This document shows, piece after piece, positions 36,681 to 48,339 of a stretch of DNA of 64,000 nt. The notes under the pieces are model-generated. The model searched no databases, was not told the origin of the DNA, and worked only from the letters and a program-made list of their open reading frames with translations. Numbering within the stretch: the first letter of the stretch is position 1; each line of letters starts with the position of its first letter. Source of the stretch: Ailanthus altissimus (Eukaryota; Streptophyta; Magnoliopsida; Sapindales; Simaroubaceae). The translations under genes and the position numbers were made by a program. Where the stretch lies: assembly GCA_946807835.1 (NCBI GenBank), contig OX327702.1:13578001-13642000 (forward strand), read 5' to 3'.

Positions 36681-36856
36681 TAATATTGTGGGCCCCCACC
36701 CCTCTACTAGCAGGGTGGGGTCCACCCCTACTCGGTGGGCCCACTCAAAGGAATATCGGAGTCCCCCCTCCTTTCTTTCGCCTTTTCGAGGCTCGAACCC
36801 AGGACCATATGGGGTTCTAAGACCACTGGGGAGCACCTCTGGTACCACTTGAGCTC
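36681..36856 (-). mobile_element. tRNA-derived SINE with hairpin tail
   Basis: Reading the minus strand from 36,856, GAGCTCAAGTGGTACCAGAG fits a tRNA D-arm/A-box, and GGGTTCGAGCC (36,799-36,789) fits a B-box at the right spacing, so an internal RNA polymerase III promoter is present. The body is followed by a GC-rich tail (36,690-36,742) in which GTGGGCCCACCGAGTAGGGG...GTGGGGGCCCAC can fold back. The head begins directly at the end of Tekay-like LTR copy 2, so its first bases were probably removed or displaced by that LTR. No poly-A tail or clear target duplication is seen. Calling it a SINE is inference from the two boxes. A chance tRNA-like leader in a larger element is the alternative. Confidence 0.55.
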
Positions 36857-39519
36857 TGACAGGACCCGACCCGAGACCCTCTACTATAGATCCCAGCGGC
36901 CCTGCCGGGCACCCCGACAGAAGTTCCTCCGAACCTAACTGGGTAAGATAAGAAATTCCGCGAGGCGAACCCCTTTTTAATTCTTGTTACTACTAAGAAG
37001 ATCTAGTAATATACATGAAAACGACTTTTTAGTTTTAAAAACAAACGGACAGAGTTTCCCCTGTTTTTCAGAAAATCCACATAAACCTGCAAAGAAATTT
37101 CACTTCTAATTCCAACACATCTCAATTCTAGCAATTCGGACCTCCGGTCCTTTTCAAATCAAATCCAACACAACTCAATTATTTCGTGTAAATCATAAAA
37201 TAAGCATAATCATAAAAGTAAAAATGATCATCATAAACTGGAAATCTCTTCTTCTTGATTCAACACATACTTACAAATATACATGCCTACAACTATTATG
37301 CATAAAGTAAAGAGTGCTATTACCATATTTACATGTACAAAAATTATCTTTGGATTCGGCCCACTACTCGGCGATAGGAGAATCAGCAGCTTGCGTTCTG
37401 AGACCTGCACCTGGGAAAGGGGTTTAAAACATAAAACATAAAATGAGTGAGCTAAAGGAGCTCAGTGAGTGTAAATGAGAATTCAATTACAAGAATATTA
37501 TACAAAGATAGCAATTTCTAAAGTACATGCAGAAATTATGCTTCTAAAACGGATGTAAAATTGTAAAACGGTTTATAATATCATATGCTAATGAAATCTT
37601 GCCGAGCGGGTTTTATCTACATCTTTGGAAAACTATATTCAGAATCTGTATAACATAATAACTACTGTGTGCATATAAATGCATAAATGCTATCGGTAAA
37701 TCGAAAACAAGTAAAATCCTCGCTCAGCCATTTTCTTTCTAAATTGTACCAATGGTAACGCTAAAGCTCTATACCCACGCAGCGACTCAACTAGCACCGC
37801 ATACGTGAGTAGGTCACGGGGCACCTCAACTAGCAGCACCCACAGTGACATCTCAAGACATCTCACTGGCTACGCAGCGGAATCGTACATCGCATGCATA
37901 TAGCGAGACAATATCCCGTACCCATAGAGCGACTCATATGACTCGACATCCCAACTTCCCGGAGTTAGTGACACACCCCCAAGACCTGCCCATGTGCACG
38001 GGATATACCGGCCGGGTCTAATACAATCATCACCACTATAATCTGAGGGTACCAATGGCCTTAAAACAAATGCAGTAATTTTCAAACTGTTTCACAAATC
38101 GATCATGTAAAAGCATGTCTATGAATATATCAAGATCATAAATCATGTTTATGCATCGAAAGCTCATAAAACATACATAGTCATTGTGCGAAAACATAAT
38201 AACCGAAAAGTAAAAGAAATGGCAGATTTCCACTCACAATCGCTCCGTGCTCAATTTCGCTCCCGATTCCTGCTCCCGTTAACGCTCTCGGTTATCCTCA
38301 CCTACGCGCCATAAATGACATTTAGAACCAAATCGAACACTAGAATCTCATTTAACTACTAAATTCCCTAATCGGCATACAAAGTCCGGAGGTAAACTAC
38401 TTCCCGATTTTAGTTACGGAGCCATAATCGAAACTAACTCACCATCCGGCGCCCTGAAAATTATTGAACACCTTATCATTTGATTGGACATACTTGCCCT
38501 TCACCTTTCCAACATGGACAATTATGTCCCATTTTCTTCATTTTTGAGTTTTTCCATCAACCATATACATTCAATTCACAATATGCATCATTTACACACA
38601 ACAATTCAATCAAAACACCACTCAATTTCTAACTTCCCTAAAGTGGCAGAATTTCACCCTAGGTTACAACACATTCTTTTTTTTCAATTTCTTGTTCCAA
38701 TTACAACAAAATCATGCCAATTTCATTCTAAAGCCCTAATTACAATCAATTGAAATCTCTACAACAAAATCACCAAAAACCCTAATTCTCACCTGGCCAA
38801 TTTCTTCAAATTGATGACTCCTTCAAGCTCCAAACTAGAATTTAACTCAATCTAAGCCAAGAATACACATAAGAACATCAATTAACACATTCTTGAATTC
38901 TCACTTATCAAACTCATAAAAGATGCTTTTCTTACCTCTTTTTCTTTAATTTCCACTAATAGAGACTTCAATTGAGCTTAGGGATTGGTTTGTAACCTTA
39001 ATTTGGCTTGATTACACATGAAAAATCATGAAAAAAAAACTTGAATAGTCCCTGTAGCAGCACCCCCTTTGAAGCTCGAATTTCTCTCTTTTATTGGCTA
39101 AGTGTTGGTTTGATCTCTCTTCAAATTTCTACACACTTCTAACATATATATAGTGCTCCCTCAATTTACCATTTTGCCCTTCAACTTACTTAAAACTTCT
39201 AATTTGCCATTAGTTAAAAACTAATTATGTAATTAGTTCATTTGTAACTATTTAGTTAGAATAGTTCAAAGAACTAACTAGAACTTCCAACTTGGCAATC
39301 CATGAGATTTCTTCTAATTGGTCCATTCTCTAATATATGGATTATGTTTCTCAACAAAAGCTTGTTCCATTCATAACCCTTAAATGGAAATTCATGTAGT
39401 AAATTAGAATTTTCTTTTCCAAGCCAATAGAGAAAAATTTTAAAAATATTCTAGGGTCGTCCGGCTCACCGATCGAGTGTGAAATTACCAAATTAGGTTT
39501 GATATCTCTCACGTGCACT
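36857..39519 (-). mobile_element. Tekay/Del-like LTR, copy 2 (5' end truncated)
   Basis: The terminal TGACAGGACCCGACCC at 36,857 is the reverse complement of the LTR 3' end (GGGTCGGGTCCTGTCA). The LTR runs leftward-reading for about 2.66 kb and stops at 39,519, about 120 bp before the expected TGTAATA start. There it abuts copy 3 in opposite orientation. Shared landmarks are the GGTACCCTCAGATTATAG box (near 38,040-38,060) and the CACTGAGCTCC box near 37,460. Identity to copy 3 is very high by eye, while copies 1 and 4 are clearly more distant. There is no primer-binding site next to its 3' end, only the SINE head, so it is not the 5' LTR of a preserved element. Confidence 0.85.
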
Positions 39520-42174
39520 ATTAGACCTAATTTGGTAATTTCACACTCGATCGGTGCGCCGGACGACCCTAGAATATTTTTAAAATTTTTCTCTATTGAC
39601 TTGGAAAAGAAAATTCTAATTTACTACATGAATTTCCATTTAAGGGTTATGAATGGAACAAGCTTTTGTTGAGAAACATAATCCATATATTAGAGAATGG
39701 ACCAATTAGAAGAAATCTCATGGATTGCCAAGTTGAAAGTTCTAGTTAGGTCTTTGGACTATTCCAACTAGATAGTTACAAATGAACTAATTACGTAATT
39801 AGTTTTCAACTAATGACAGATTAGTAATTTTGAGAAAGTTGAAGGGCAAAATGGTAAATAGAGGGAGGACTATAAATAGGTTGGAAGTGTGTAGAATTTT
39901 GAAGATGATCAAAAGCAAACACTTAGAACAAAAGAGAGAAAATTCGAGCTTGGAAAGGGGGGCTGCTACAGTGACCTTTCAAGTTTTGTTTTCATGAATT
40001 TTCATGTGTAATCAAGTCAAATTAAGGTTACAAACCAATCCCTAAGCTCAATTGAAGTCTCTATTAGAGGAAATTCAAGAAAAAGAGGTAAGAAAAGCAT
40101 CTTTTATGAGTTTGATAAGTGAGAATTCAAGAATGTGTTAATTGACATTCTTATGTGTATTCTTGGCTTAGATTGAGTTGAATTCTTGTTTGGAGCTTGA
40201 AGGAGTCATCAATTTGAAGAAATTGGCCAGGTGAGAATTAGGGTTTTTGGTGATTTTGTTGTAGAGATTTCAATTGATTGTAATTAGGGCTTTAGAATGA
40301 AATTGGCATGATTTTGTTGTAATTGGAACAAGAAATTGAGAAAAGGAATGTGTTGGAACCTAGGGTGAAATTCTGCCACTTTAGGGAAGTTAGGAATTGA
40401 GTGGTGTTTTGATTGAATTGTTGTGTGTAAATGATGCATATTGTGAATTGAATGTATATGGTTGATGGAAAAACTCGAAAATGAAGAAAATGGGACATAA
40501 TTGTCCATGTTGGAAAGGTGAAGGGCAAGTATGTCCAATCAAATTATAAGGTGTTCAATAATTTTCAGGGCGCCGGATAGTGAGTTAGTTTCGATTATGG
40601 CTCCGTAACTAAAATCGGGAAGTAGTTTACATCCGGGCTTTGTATGCCGATTAGGGTATTTAGTAGTTAAACGAGATTCTAGTGTTCGATTTGGTTCTAA
40701 ATGTCATTTATGGCGCGTAGGTGAGGATAACCGAGAGCGTTAACGGGAGCGGGAATCGGGAGCGAAATTGAGCGCGGAGCGGTTATGAGTAGAAATCTGC
40801 CCTTTCTTTTACTTTTCGGTTATTATGTTTTCGCACAATGACTATGTATGTTTTATGAGCTTTCGATGCATAAACATGATTTATGATCTTGATATATTCA
40901 TAGACATGCTTTTACATGATCGATTTGTGAAACAGTTTTAAAATTTCTGCATTTGTTTTAAGGCCATTGGTACCCTCAGATTATAGTGGTGATGATTGTA
41001 TTAGACCCGGCCGGTATATCCCGTACACATGGGCAGGTCTTGGGGGTGTGTCACTAACTCTGGGAAGTCGGGATGCCGGGATGTCGAGTCATGTGAGTCG
41101 CTCTATGTGTACGGGATATTGTCTCGCTATATGCATGCAATGTACGATTTCGCTGCGTAGCCAGTGAGATGTCTTGAGATGTCACTGTGGGTGCTGCTAG
41201 TTGAGGTGCCCCGTGACCTACTCACGTATGCGGTGCTAGTTGAGTCGCTGCGTGGGTATAGAGCTTTAGGGTTACCATTGGTACAGTTTAGAAAGAAAAT
41301 GACCGAGCGAGGATTTTACTAGTTTTCGATTTACCGATAGCATTTATGCATTTATATGCACACAGCAGTTATTATGTTATACAGATTCTGAATATAGTTT
41401 TCCAAAGATGTAGATAAAACCCACTCGGCAAGATTTCATTAGCATATGATATTAGAAACCGTTTTACAATTTTACATCCGTTTTAGAAGCATAACTTCTG
41501 CATGTACTTTAGAAATTGCTATCTTTGTATAATATTCTTGTAATTGAATTCTCATTTACACTCACTGAGCTCCTTTAGCTCACTCGTTTTATGTTTTATG
41601 TTTTAAACCCCTTTCCCAGGTGCAGGTCTCAGAACGCAAGCTGCTGATTCTCCTATCGCCGAGTAGTGGGCCGAATCCAAAGATAATTTTTGTACATGTA
41701 AATATGCTATTAGCATTTTTTACTTTATGCATAATAGTTGTAGGCATGTATATTTGTAAGTATGTGTTGAATCAAGAAGAAGAGATTTCCAGTTTATGAT
41801 GATCGTTTTTACTTTTTATGATTATGTTTATTTTGTGATTTACACGAAATAATTGAGTTGTGTTAGATTTGATTTGAAAAGGACTGGAGGTCCGAATTGG
41901 TAGAATTGAGATGTGTTGGAATTAGAAGTGAAATTTCTTTGTAGGTTTATATGAATTTTTTGAAAAACAGGGAAAACTCTGTCCGTTTGTGTTTAAAACT
42001 AAGATGTCGTTTTCATGTATATTACTAGATCTTCTTAGTAGTAACAAGAATTAAAAAGGGGTTCGCCTTGCAGAATTTCTTAACTTACCCAATTAGGTTC
42101 GGAGGAACTTCTGTCGGGGTGCCCGGCAGGGCCACTGGGATCTATAGTAGAGGGTCTCGGGTCGGGTCCTGTCA
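39520..42174 (+). mobile_element. Tekay/Del-like LTR, copy 3 (5' end truncated)
   Basis: This plus-strand copy starts abruptly with ATTAGACCTAATTTGG at the palindrome centre and ends with GGGTCGGGTCCTGTCA at 42,174. It keeps the U3/R-like boxes: the TACCCTCAGATTATAG box at about 40,970-40,986, the CACTGAGCTCCTTTAGC box near 41,562 and the TTTCCCAGGTGCAGG splice-like box near 41,611. No primer-binding site follows; the next bases (CTTGGAGCTTGG) lead into an Athila-like LTR region. Together with copy 2 it forms an inverted pair. Confidence 0.85.
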
Positions 42175-42985
42175 CTTGGAGCTTGGATTGTAGGAGACCC
42201 TTGAAGATTGAACTCCCCAAGGACTTCTCCAACTAGTTCCCTCTCTCTCTACCTCATTTACATTTGTTTTAAGTTTACAGTTGTAATTTATGCTGTTTGA
42301 ACATGATTACTCTTGTAAAACTTTAAATTAATGTAATTGAGTATTTCAATATAGATAGCTAAATTACATGTTTTAGGGCTTGATGTAAATTTACTTAGTA
42401 TTATGTTTTGAATTACTATTTTGATTAATGGCTATCTTGTATTTTTCATTTATACTTTTTATGAGCTTAATGCTTCTAATTTGATTGGAAAATGAATTAG
42501 ATGTTTTAAACTTGTGGGTTATATGCTTATGAGAGTTTAACCAATGCGTTGGTTTTAAAAAGCATAACCATGAGTTGATTGAGTTAGAAGACTAATAGAC
42601 TTAGGGTAATCACTTAAGAGTAAATTAATGCATGTATAGATAACATGTTTGATAGAGATATCAACTTAGTTGTGTGTGCATGAGATCTTATTTGATGTTT
42701 GAGAGATGTAATGAGGTTAATTCTAAACCCTTGATTATTGAATATACAAGATTAGTTGTTAATCACCAATAATAAAGACATAGGAATGATAGGGTGATAT
42801 CAAGACTTTAAGACTCTTTATCATAGAATTCTCACCTCTTTAATTTACTAAAGTTTTTATTTTTAAGCATCTTTAATTTTATAATTCAACTTAGTTTTTT
42901 AATTAGCTTAGATAAAGTTAGGTTATCAACACCATAATATTTAGCATTAATTTAGGACACTAATCCTAATGAGAACAATACTCAC

Positions 42986-44390
42986 TGATGCGATATTTCT
43001 ATATCATAAATTAAGTGCAAGTATACACTATCGTATGCAAGTAATAAAGAGACTAAATAAGTCGGATGTCGAACCCACAGGGATAATTTCTTCTTTTTAA
43101 CGAATTACTAAAATTATATCTTCCTAATAATTATTCAGAAAAATAAAAATCTAAGACTGAATGTAAGAAATATAAAACAAAAACACAATGTAAAGAGAAT
43201 AAATGATAGCAATGTAGAGAAAACCTAGGATTAATATTATCCCTCAATATGCTTTTTAATGATTAATCCTATAATATTTAACTCACTTAGTCTTTATTAT
43301 TGATCAAGACACTAATGTATTCACAAGCCTCTTCCAAGGTCATGCAAGTATACCTTAATTTACGAAATACCTATATTCCTATGGAACTTGTAATAAATTA
43401 AGATTCATTAAGATTAGGTCTTATTGATCATACATGCCAATTAGGTATATTCCTATCCTAAGTTGAAACTTGCATATGCAACATTGAATGTTACTCTACA
43501 ATCATGCATCAAATTACCTAGGTCTAAATATATTGATTCCTCTTCCGAGTTTATCAAAATATTACCAATTCATTCACCATATATTGGCCAGATATATTGA
43601 AGCATTAAACACAAGTAATTTAAATAATAAAAGACTAAGTTTATTAAATATTCGAAAGATATGGCAATTAAGCACACATATTGAGTTCAAATATTAACCC
43701 TAGAAAATAAGTTAGCTCATAGCTACAAGAGAACAGCAGTAGAAATAATTATAAATCATGATACAATTATTAGCAAACCGATATAGACGTCGAATTGCCC
43801 TTAATTGCGCTGCCTAGGAACTCTTGATGCCGAAGAACGTCTTGTATCTCTCTCTAAAGTTGCTTCAATTAAGCTCCTATTGCTCTCCAAGACTTGTGCT
43901 CTGTATTCTTAGTGCTCTTGGGTCGTCTTGGATTCATTCTTGAAGGCTGGGAACGAATGGCTTTATATAGGGATTGATATGAGCTTGAAAATCTCAATTC
44001 TCGTTGGACTAGGACTCGCAATACCGCTGGCGCGCTATGCATCTGTTGCTGGGGCGACGCGTGAAAAAGCTATCACCGCTGGAGCGGTGGGATCTTGGCA
44101 CTGGGGCGCTGCATGAAAACGGCTTTACCGCTGGCGCGGTGACTCTTCGGCGCTGGGGCGCTAGACGCGACTTAAGCAGGTCATTTTTCTTATTTCGATC
44201 ACTATTTCAGCGCTGGGGCGAAAATTCTTGTGGCGCTGGGGCGCTGGACTCATAATTTGAAAATTCTTTAAATTTCGTTCAAGTCCCTATAAATAACAAT
44301 AATGCACATAAATAGCCATCTATTCTCATAAAATCATAAAATATCAATAATAAAAACATGAGAAAATATATGACAAATTTGCCCTTATCA
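42986..44390 (-). mobile_element. Solo LTR with perfect 5-bp target duplication
   Basis: A 1,405-bp unit reads TGATAAGGGCAAATTTG at its minus-strand start (44,390) and ends ...AAATATCGCATCA at 42,986. It is flanked by CTCAC on both sides (42,981-42,985 and 44,391-44,395), a perfect 5-bp target-site duplication as made by retroviral-type integrases. No internal domain is present, so it is a solo LTR left by LTR-LTR recombination. The TGATAAG start is shared with the Athila/Tat-like LTR at 53,566. It interrupts the LTR of another element. Confidence 0.85.
44020..44245 (+). repeat. Cluster of GCTGGSGCG-type GC boxes
   Basis: Within the solo LTR, a phrase GCTGG(C/G)GCG or GCTGGGGCG(C) recurs about eight times at irregular 15-60 bp spacing (for example at 44,026, 44,049, 44,079, 44,128 and 44,151) in otherwise AT-rich DNA. 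It gives an island of high GC and CpG. Similar but weaker boxes occur in the Athila-like LTRs near 36,490 and 53,290. A promoter or protein-binding role in the LTR is possible but not shown. Confidence 0.6.
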
Positions 44391-44473
44391 CTCACTTATC
44401 ACTCTATTACTTTATCATAACCCATGCACTTACAATTACAATTCACATGTGTATAATTTTGCAAACACGTTTT

Positions 44474-44491
44474 TGGTGCCATTTATGATGA
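44474..44491 (+). promoter_or_regulatory. Primer-binding-site-like sequence
   Basis: TGGTGCCATTTATGATGA follows the presumed LTR end by a few bases. It matches, with several changes, the TGGCGCCGTTGCCGGGG primer-binding site typical of Athila/Tat elements, where a host tRNA primes minus-strand DNA synthesis. The changes (CG to TG or CA) look like methyl-cytosine decay. Confidence 0.55.
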
Positions 44492-44671
44492 TTTTGAAAT
44501 TTGAATTGTGAATTGGTGCTAATATTGTGGATAAACAACTTAATTTTACTTTAGGCATTTTATTTTCCTTTTGTTTGTTCTTTTGAGTTATGATTGTATT
44601 GTGATTTTTTGAAGGTTTATGAGAAGAGCCCGCAGCTTGAAGCCTTTTTCCTTTGATCCAGAAGTTGAGCG

Positions 44672-46815
44672 TGTTGAGTGTTGATTTATATAAGGTGCAT
44701 GCATGTGGTATTATATGTTTATCATCAAAATATACATATGTCATACATATATATGCACAACAGAAGCATAAAAATTTATAATAAACACAATTATTACATA
44801 TTAATAAAATTAATAACAAAATTGAGAATTAACCCTTGATGCCTTTGGATTAAAATTGTTTGAAGTCCACCTAAAATGCAAACTCTGTCAATCCTAGTAA
44901 TCAACAATGGTAGGATTAGTTATCTAAAATGACAGTATGTTAATCCAACAATTATTTAACAAACTAAACCTAAGTTTTTTATTTTCTTTTGATTAATATT
45001 TAATCAATAAATCAAACACTTATTTTTGCTTAATTAGTTTTAAACCTAATAAAAAGAAAACTTGATTTGAAATTCAACAATTGAATTCAAAATAAGAGAA
45101 CAAAGTTTTTTCTCTTTCTCTTTTATTTTTGATCGGCCAAACACTTGGCAAAAATAGAACTTAACTTATGAAATTTTGTTTCATTTTGCAAATATATACA
45201 AATAAAGTTAATTTCATTTTAATTTCACTTAATTTAAATTTACATTTAACATAACCTAACTATAGTTAACATTTAATCCTAGTTAGATTCGTTTAACTTA
45301 ACCCTTATGTTAAATTAATATTTAAATAATCTAATGCTAGTTAACTAATCTAGCATGGTTAAGTTAACCTTTACTTAACCATTAAGTAAGGTTAATCTTA
45401 ACTTAACCATATGGTTAACGTTTAACGATAGTTAAGTTAAATTATTTATTTAACTATTAAATAAATAAATATTTATTTTAATTATTTAACAAGTAAATAA
45501 TCATTAAGTGAAATTATTTTTATGTCCTTACTAAAGTAGGTCCCACCATTTAACCATATACTTTAGTTAATTTAACCATAGTAAATTCTTGGATTTTACT
45601 ATATTGAACTATTCAATACGGTACGCTGCCCAAGTGCACAAAGAGTACATTTCATATTGGGACTCCCTAAGTCCATGCCCGATTTGTTAAATGGAACTAT
45701 TCTATAAGTTCGTGAGCGATGCCCCACGCATACATCATAGATATTACAAGCTAGCGTGTTAGACCATACATGTTGAGGTTACTACATATTCGTATAATCA
45801 TTCCGTCATTATACCTTGGATGGGCGGGATATAGATCATCACTGTTAATTCTCATAAACTCATCCGTGAACTTATCTCTACATTCGTATCTTAATGAACA
45901 ATATACGCAAACAATTTTCCTATATTGTTCAACCCTATGGGAAACTCTTTTTCGAGTTCATTGTTTACAGACATAAGACTTTTTAAGATACAATCTTACA
46001 ACATCGGATATACAACCCACCTATATGAGCTGGCATATCTCGTATCTACGCACACCAAACTCCTTGAGCATCGGACCATACCCAACAACACGTAGCGGTC
46101 AGACCATGAAAGGTCTTTGATATACGTGAAACCAAAGTATGGCGGATCACCCATAAGCCTACCATTAAGCTCAGAGTGAAGAACCACAAATATTACTCAA
46201 CTCGAGAGGACCTTTCTTTGACGAATTTATAGGATATCTAGTAGAGTCCTCGTGAGTCTATTCAGTATCCAATCCTGACCGAATAATTATATGTCTAGAC
46301 GAGCCTCTACTAAGCTCATGGTTTGCTAAGAATAATCATTTGTACAATACAGATAAAGACACACACTGATCTATGTAATAGTGATTCACCGATAGACCAG
46401 CATTGGTGAATATAGATCAAGAACACTATGTTTGAGAACATATTTATATAATGACATTTCCTAACTCCTATTGCAACTCTTTGCAACTATGTCATTACAA
46501 GTAAACTCTCAGGTCTTTGTTCCATTATAGACAATATTCTAACGCTTTAGATTCTACTGACTCTTATAAACTGTTAACTCTTAACAGTGCTAATTCTTGG
46601 CATTTATAACTTTCAGCATTGTTCTGGCTGAACCCTAGTCTAAACTCCTTTAAACTAAATTCAAACTCTTTCAGATCATACAATGTCTATAGTGTTACAA
46701 GTTTTAGTACCATTTAATAACAGTTATTAGCGATTTAATAAAATATTCATTGTATAAATATTACAAAATAAATATTTATGCAGACAGGGATGACATATAA
46801 GCAAAAACCCTAACA
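44672..46815 (-). mobile_element. Ty1/copia-type solo LTR A, inside gag
   Basis: This 2,144-bp LTR in minus orientation starts (at 46,815) TGTTAGGGTTTTTGCTTATATG and ends (at 44,672) ATCAACACTCAACA. Flanks GAGCG (44,667-44,671) and GAGTG (46,816-46,820) are a 4/5 target duplication. It lies inside the gag frame of an Athila-like element. The family is set by the equivalent LTR at 58.75-59.45 kb, which directly follows a copia RNase H end. It contains a TTAAC/GTTAA-dense tract (45,240-45,440). The 68- and 63-codon frames within it are incidental. Confidence 0.85.
45240..45440 (+). repeat. TTAAC/GTTAA-dense tract in LTR A
   Basis: About 200 bp built largely from TTAAC, GTTAA and TTAACCAT/ATGGTTAA words, many paired as short inverted repeats. 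LTR B has the same tract at about 50,090-50,280. It could fold into many alternative hairpins. It may be a decayed satellite-like region within the LTR. Confidence 0.6.
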
Positions 46816-47989
46816 GAGTGTACTTTTTGGAGGCTTAGGAGAGAAATAAGAGATCAAGCTCAAGTTATGGCCAATAAAGGCAAGAATAACCAACAACCAC
46901 GATCGTTACGGGACTATTTTAGGCTCGTGGTTAATGAGAATTATTTAGGAATCCAATGTCAATTGGTTCAAGTAAATAATTTTGAATTGAAGCTAGCCCT
47001 TATGAAATTAGGGGATTGCCAAGTGAGATCCTAATTTACATCTTACTATATTTTTGGAGGTTTGCAACACTAGTAAGATTAATAGAGTCACAACAAATTT
47101 TATTTGCCTACGCTTGTTCCCATTCTCTCTTAGGGACAAGGCAATGGGATGGCTTCAATCTTTGCAATAAAAAAAGTATAATAACATGGGAAAAGCTTGC
47201 AAAAGATTCCTCATAAAATTCTTTCCACCTTTTAAGACTTTACAACTTCAAGGAGAGACAGCACAACTTAGGCAATTAGATTTCGAGCAAATCTATAAAG
47301 TTTAGGAGCGATTCAAAGACCTTATGTAGAGGTGCCCCCTAACATGGATACCAAGACTGGTTCCAAATACAAATCTTCTACCATAGACTAAATGTGCAAA
47401 TAAAAACTATTATAGATACAGTGGCGGGTGGTACGTTGTTGTCGAAAACCACAAAAGAAGCCCAAGTTTTGTTGGAGGAAATAGGGTGCAATAATTACCA
47501 ATGGCCCAATGAGAGGTCCACTGTAAAAAGGACCGCCATAGTGCATGAAGTTGACCCCATTGTTGTACTTTTAGCTCAAGTTTCATCATTGGTGAATCAA
47601 AGTTCTACACTAAATGCTAGAAGGCTTCAATAAGTAAAGATCCAATGATAGTTGCAAATGTGTCTTACATCAGTGAAGGGAGTGATCCAAAATAAGTTCA
47701 ATATGTCAACAACCAAAATTTGAACTACTGAGTAACAACTTGCCTACAATTAATATCTCGGGCTCCGAAATCATACAAACATTTTTTTTATGGTAATACA
47801 GGTAATACTTTGCAACCTCCACTGGGATTTAATCAATAAGTGCCAAGAAGAAGTCTTCTTTAGTGGTTCTTTTGTGCTCTTTCATCGTTGAGACAAAAGA
47901 GGTTCAACAAGGATGAGGTTCGTCTTAATAATATTGAGACATTAGACCTACCTAAATGCTACATTAAAGTCACTAAAGGTACAAGTTGG

Positions 47990-48320
47990 TCAACTTGCCC
48001 ATGCAATCAAAGACAAATCTTCTAAAAAGTTCACAAGTTCATTCTCCTAGTGTACTTTGTTGATCTAGACATGGAGGAAGATATAAATGTTCCTATTATT
48101 CTTGGGTGGCCATTTTTAGTTATTGGAATTGTTGTTATTGACATGGAGAGGGGAGAGATGAAAATATGAGTGCAAGATGAGGAGCTCATATTCAAGTTTT
48201 TCAAGGAGATTAAGTTGCCAAATGACTCCGAAGAATGTTTGAAGGTTAAAAATATGGATCTAGATGGTGGGAAGGAGATAGGTACCATTCAACCCCAAGT
48301 TCATAACATGACAATGTTGT
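47990..48320 (+). pseudogene. Athila-like protease region, decayed
   Basis: From about 48,060 the plus strand reads DMEEDINVPIILGWPFLVIG, then VVIDMERGEMKI, a stop, and VQDEELIFKFFKEIKLPNDSEE. This is the downstream half of the Athila aspartic-protease region (the IILGRPFL phrase, here with Gly-Trp instead of Gly-Arg). The catalytic DSG motif expected upstream is not recognisable. The region follows gag in the right order and strand. The protease would have cut the element polyprotein. The in-frame stop and missing active site make it inactive. Confidence 0.75.
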
Positions 48321-48339
48321 AACAAACAAAGAAGAAATA

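Larger units (their letters stand above)
42175..44470 (+). mobile_element. Athila-like 5' LTR, split by a solo LTR
   Basis: Segments 42,175-42,985 and 44,396-44,470 join across a later insertion. They read like the 3' half of plant Athila/Tat LTRs: a long AT-rich body, then GGACACTAATCCTAATGAGAACAATACTC and ATCACTCTATTAC..., ending near CAAACA at about 44,467 immediately before a primer-binding-site-like sequence. The left boundary is uncertain because no TG start was found and the Tekay-like copy adjoins. This LTR belongs to the plus-strand element whose gag begins at 44,619. Confidence 0.6.
44619..47633 (+). pseudogene. Athila-like gag, split by a solo LTR and stops
   Basis: The frame opens at an ATG at 44,619 (MRRARSLKPFSFDPEVE), is cut at 44,671 by the copia-type solo LTR and resumes at 46,811-46,816, where the target duplication restores the frame. 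Further parts in order are: LRREIRDQAQ and SLRDYFRLVVNENYLGIQ (46,830-46,960), GLPSE with a gag helix region and ITWEKLAKDS (47,010-47,210), the LDFEQIYK...RFKDLM-type segment (47,270-47,320), then TIIDTVAGGTLLSKTTKEAQ and NNYQWPNERST with HEVDPI (47,400-47,590). This is the standard order of Athila gag. Stops at 47,030 and near 47,214 and small indels break it. The protein would have formed the element's capsid. Its plus orientation and the LTR and primer site upstream identify one element. Confidence 0.85.

Noticed and set aside
36540..36938. 102-codon minus and 67-codon plus ORFs
   Set aside because: They cross the SINE and LTR edge; no conserved protein motif beyond the translated hairpin tail.
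38484..38753. 89-codon ORF also found inverted at 40,284-40,538 and in part at 61,092-61,349
   Set aside because: It is the same non-coding part of the Tekay-like LTR in different copies; conservation follows from the LTR family.
36857..42174. Foldback transposon or Helitron
   Set aside because: Both arms are truncated copies of a known type of LTR found singly elsewhere in the window; no terminal target duplication or Helitron ends.
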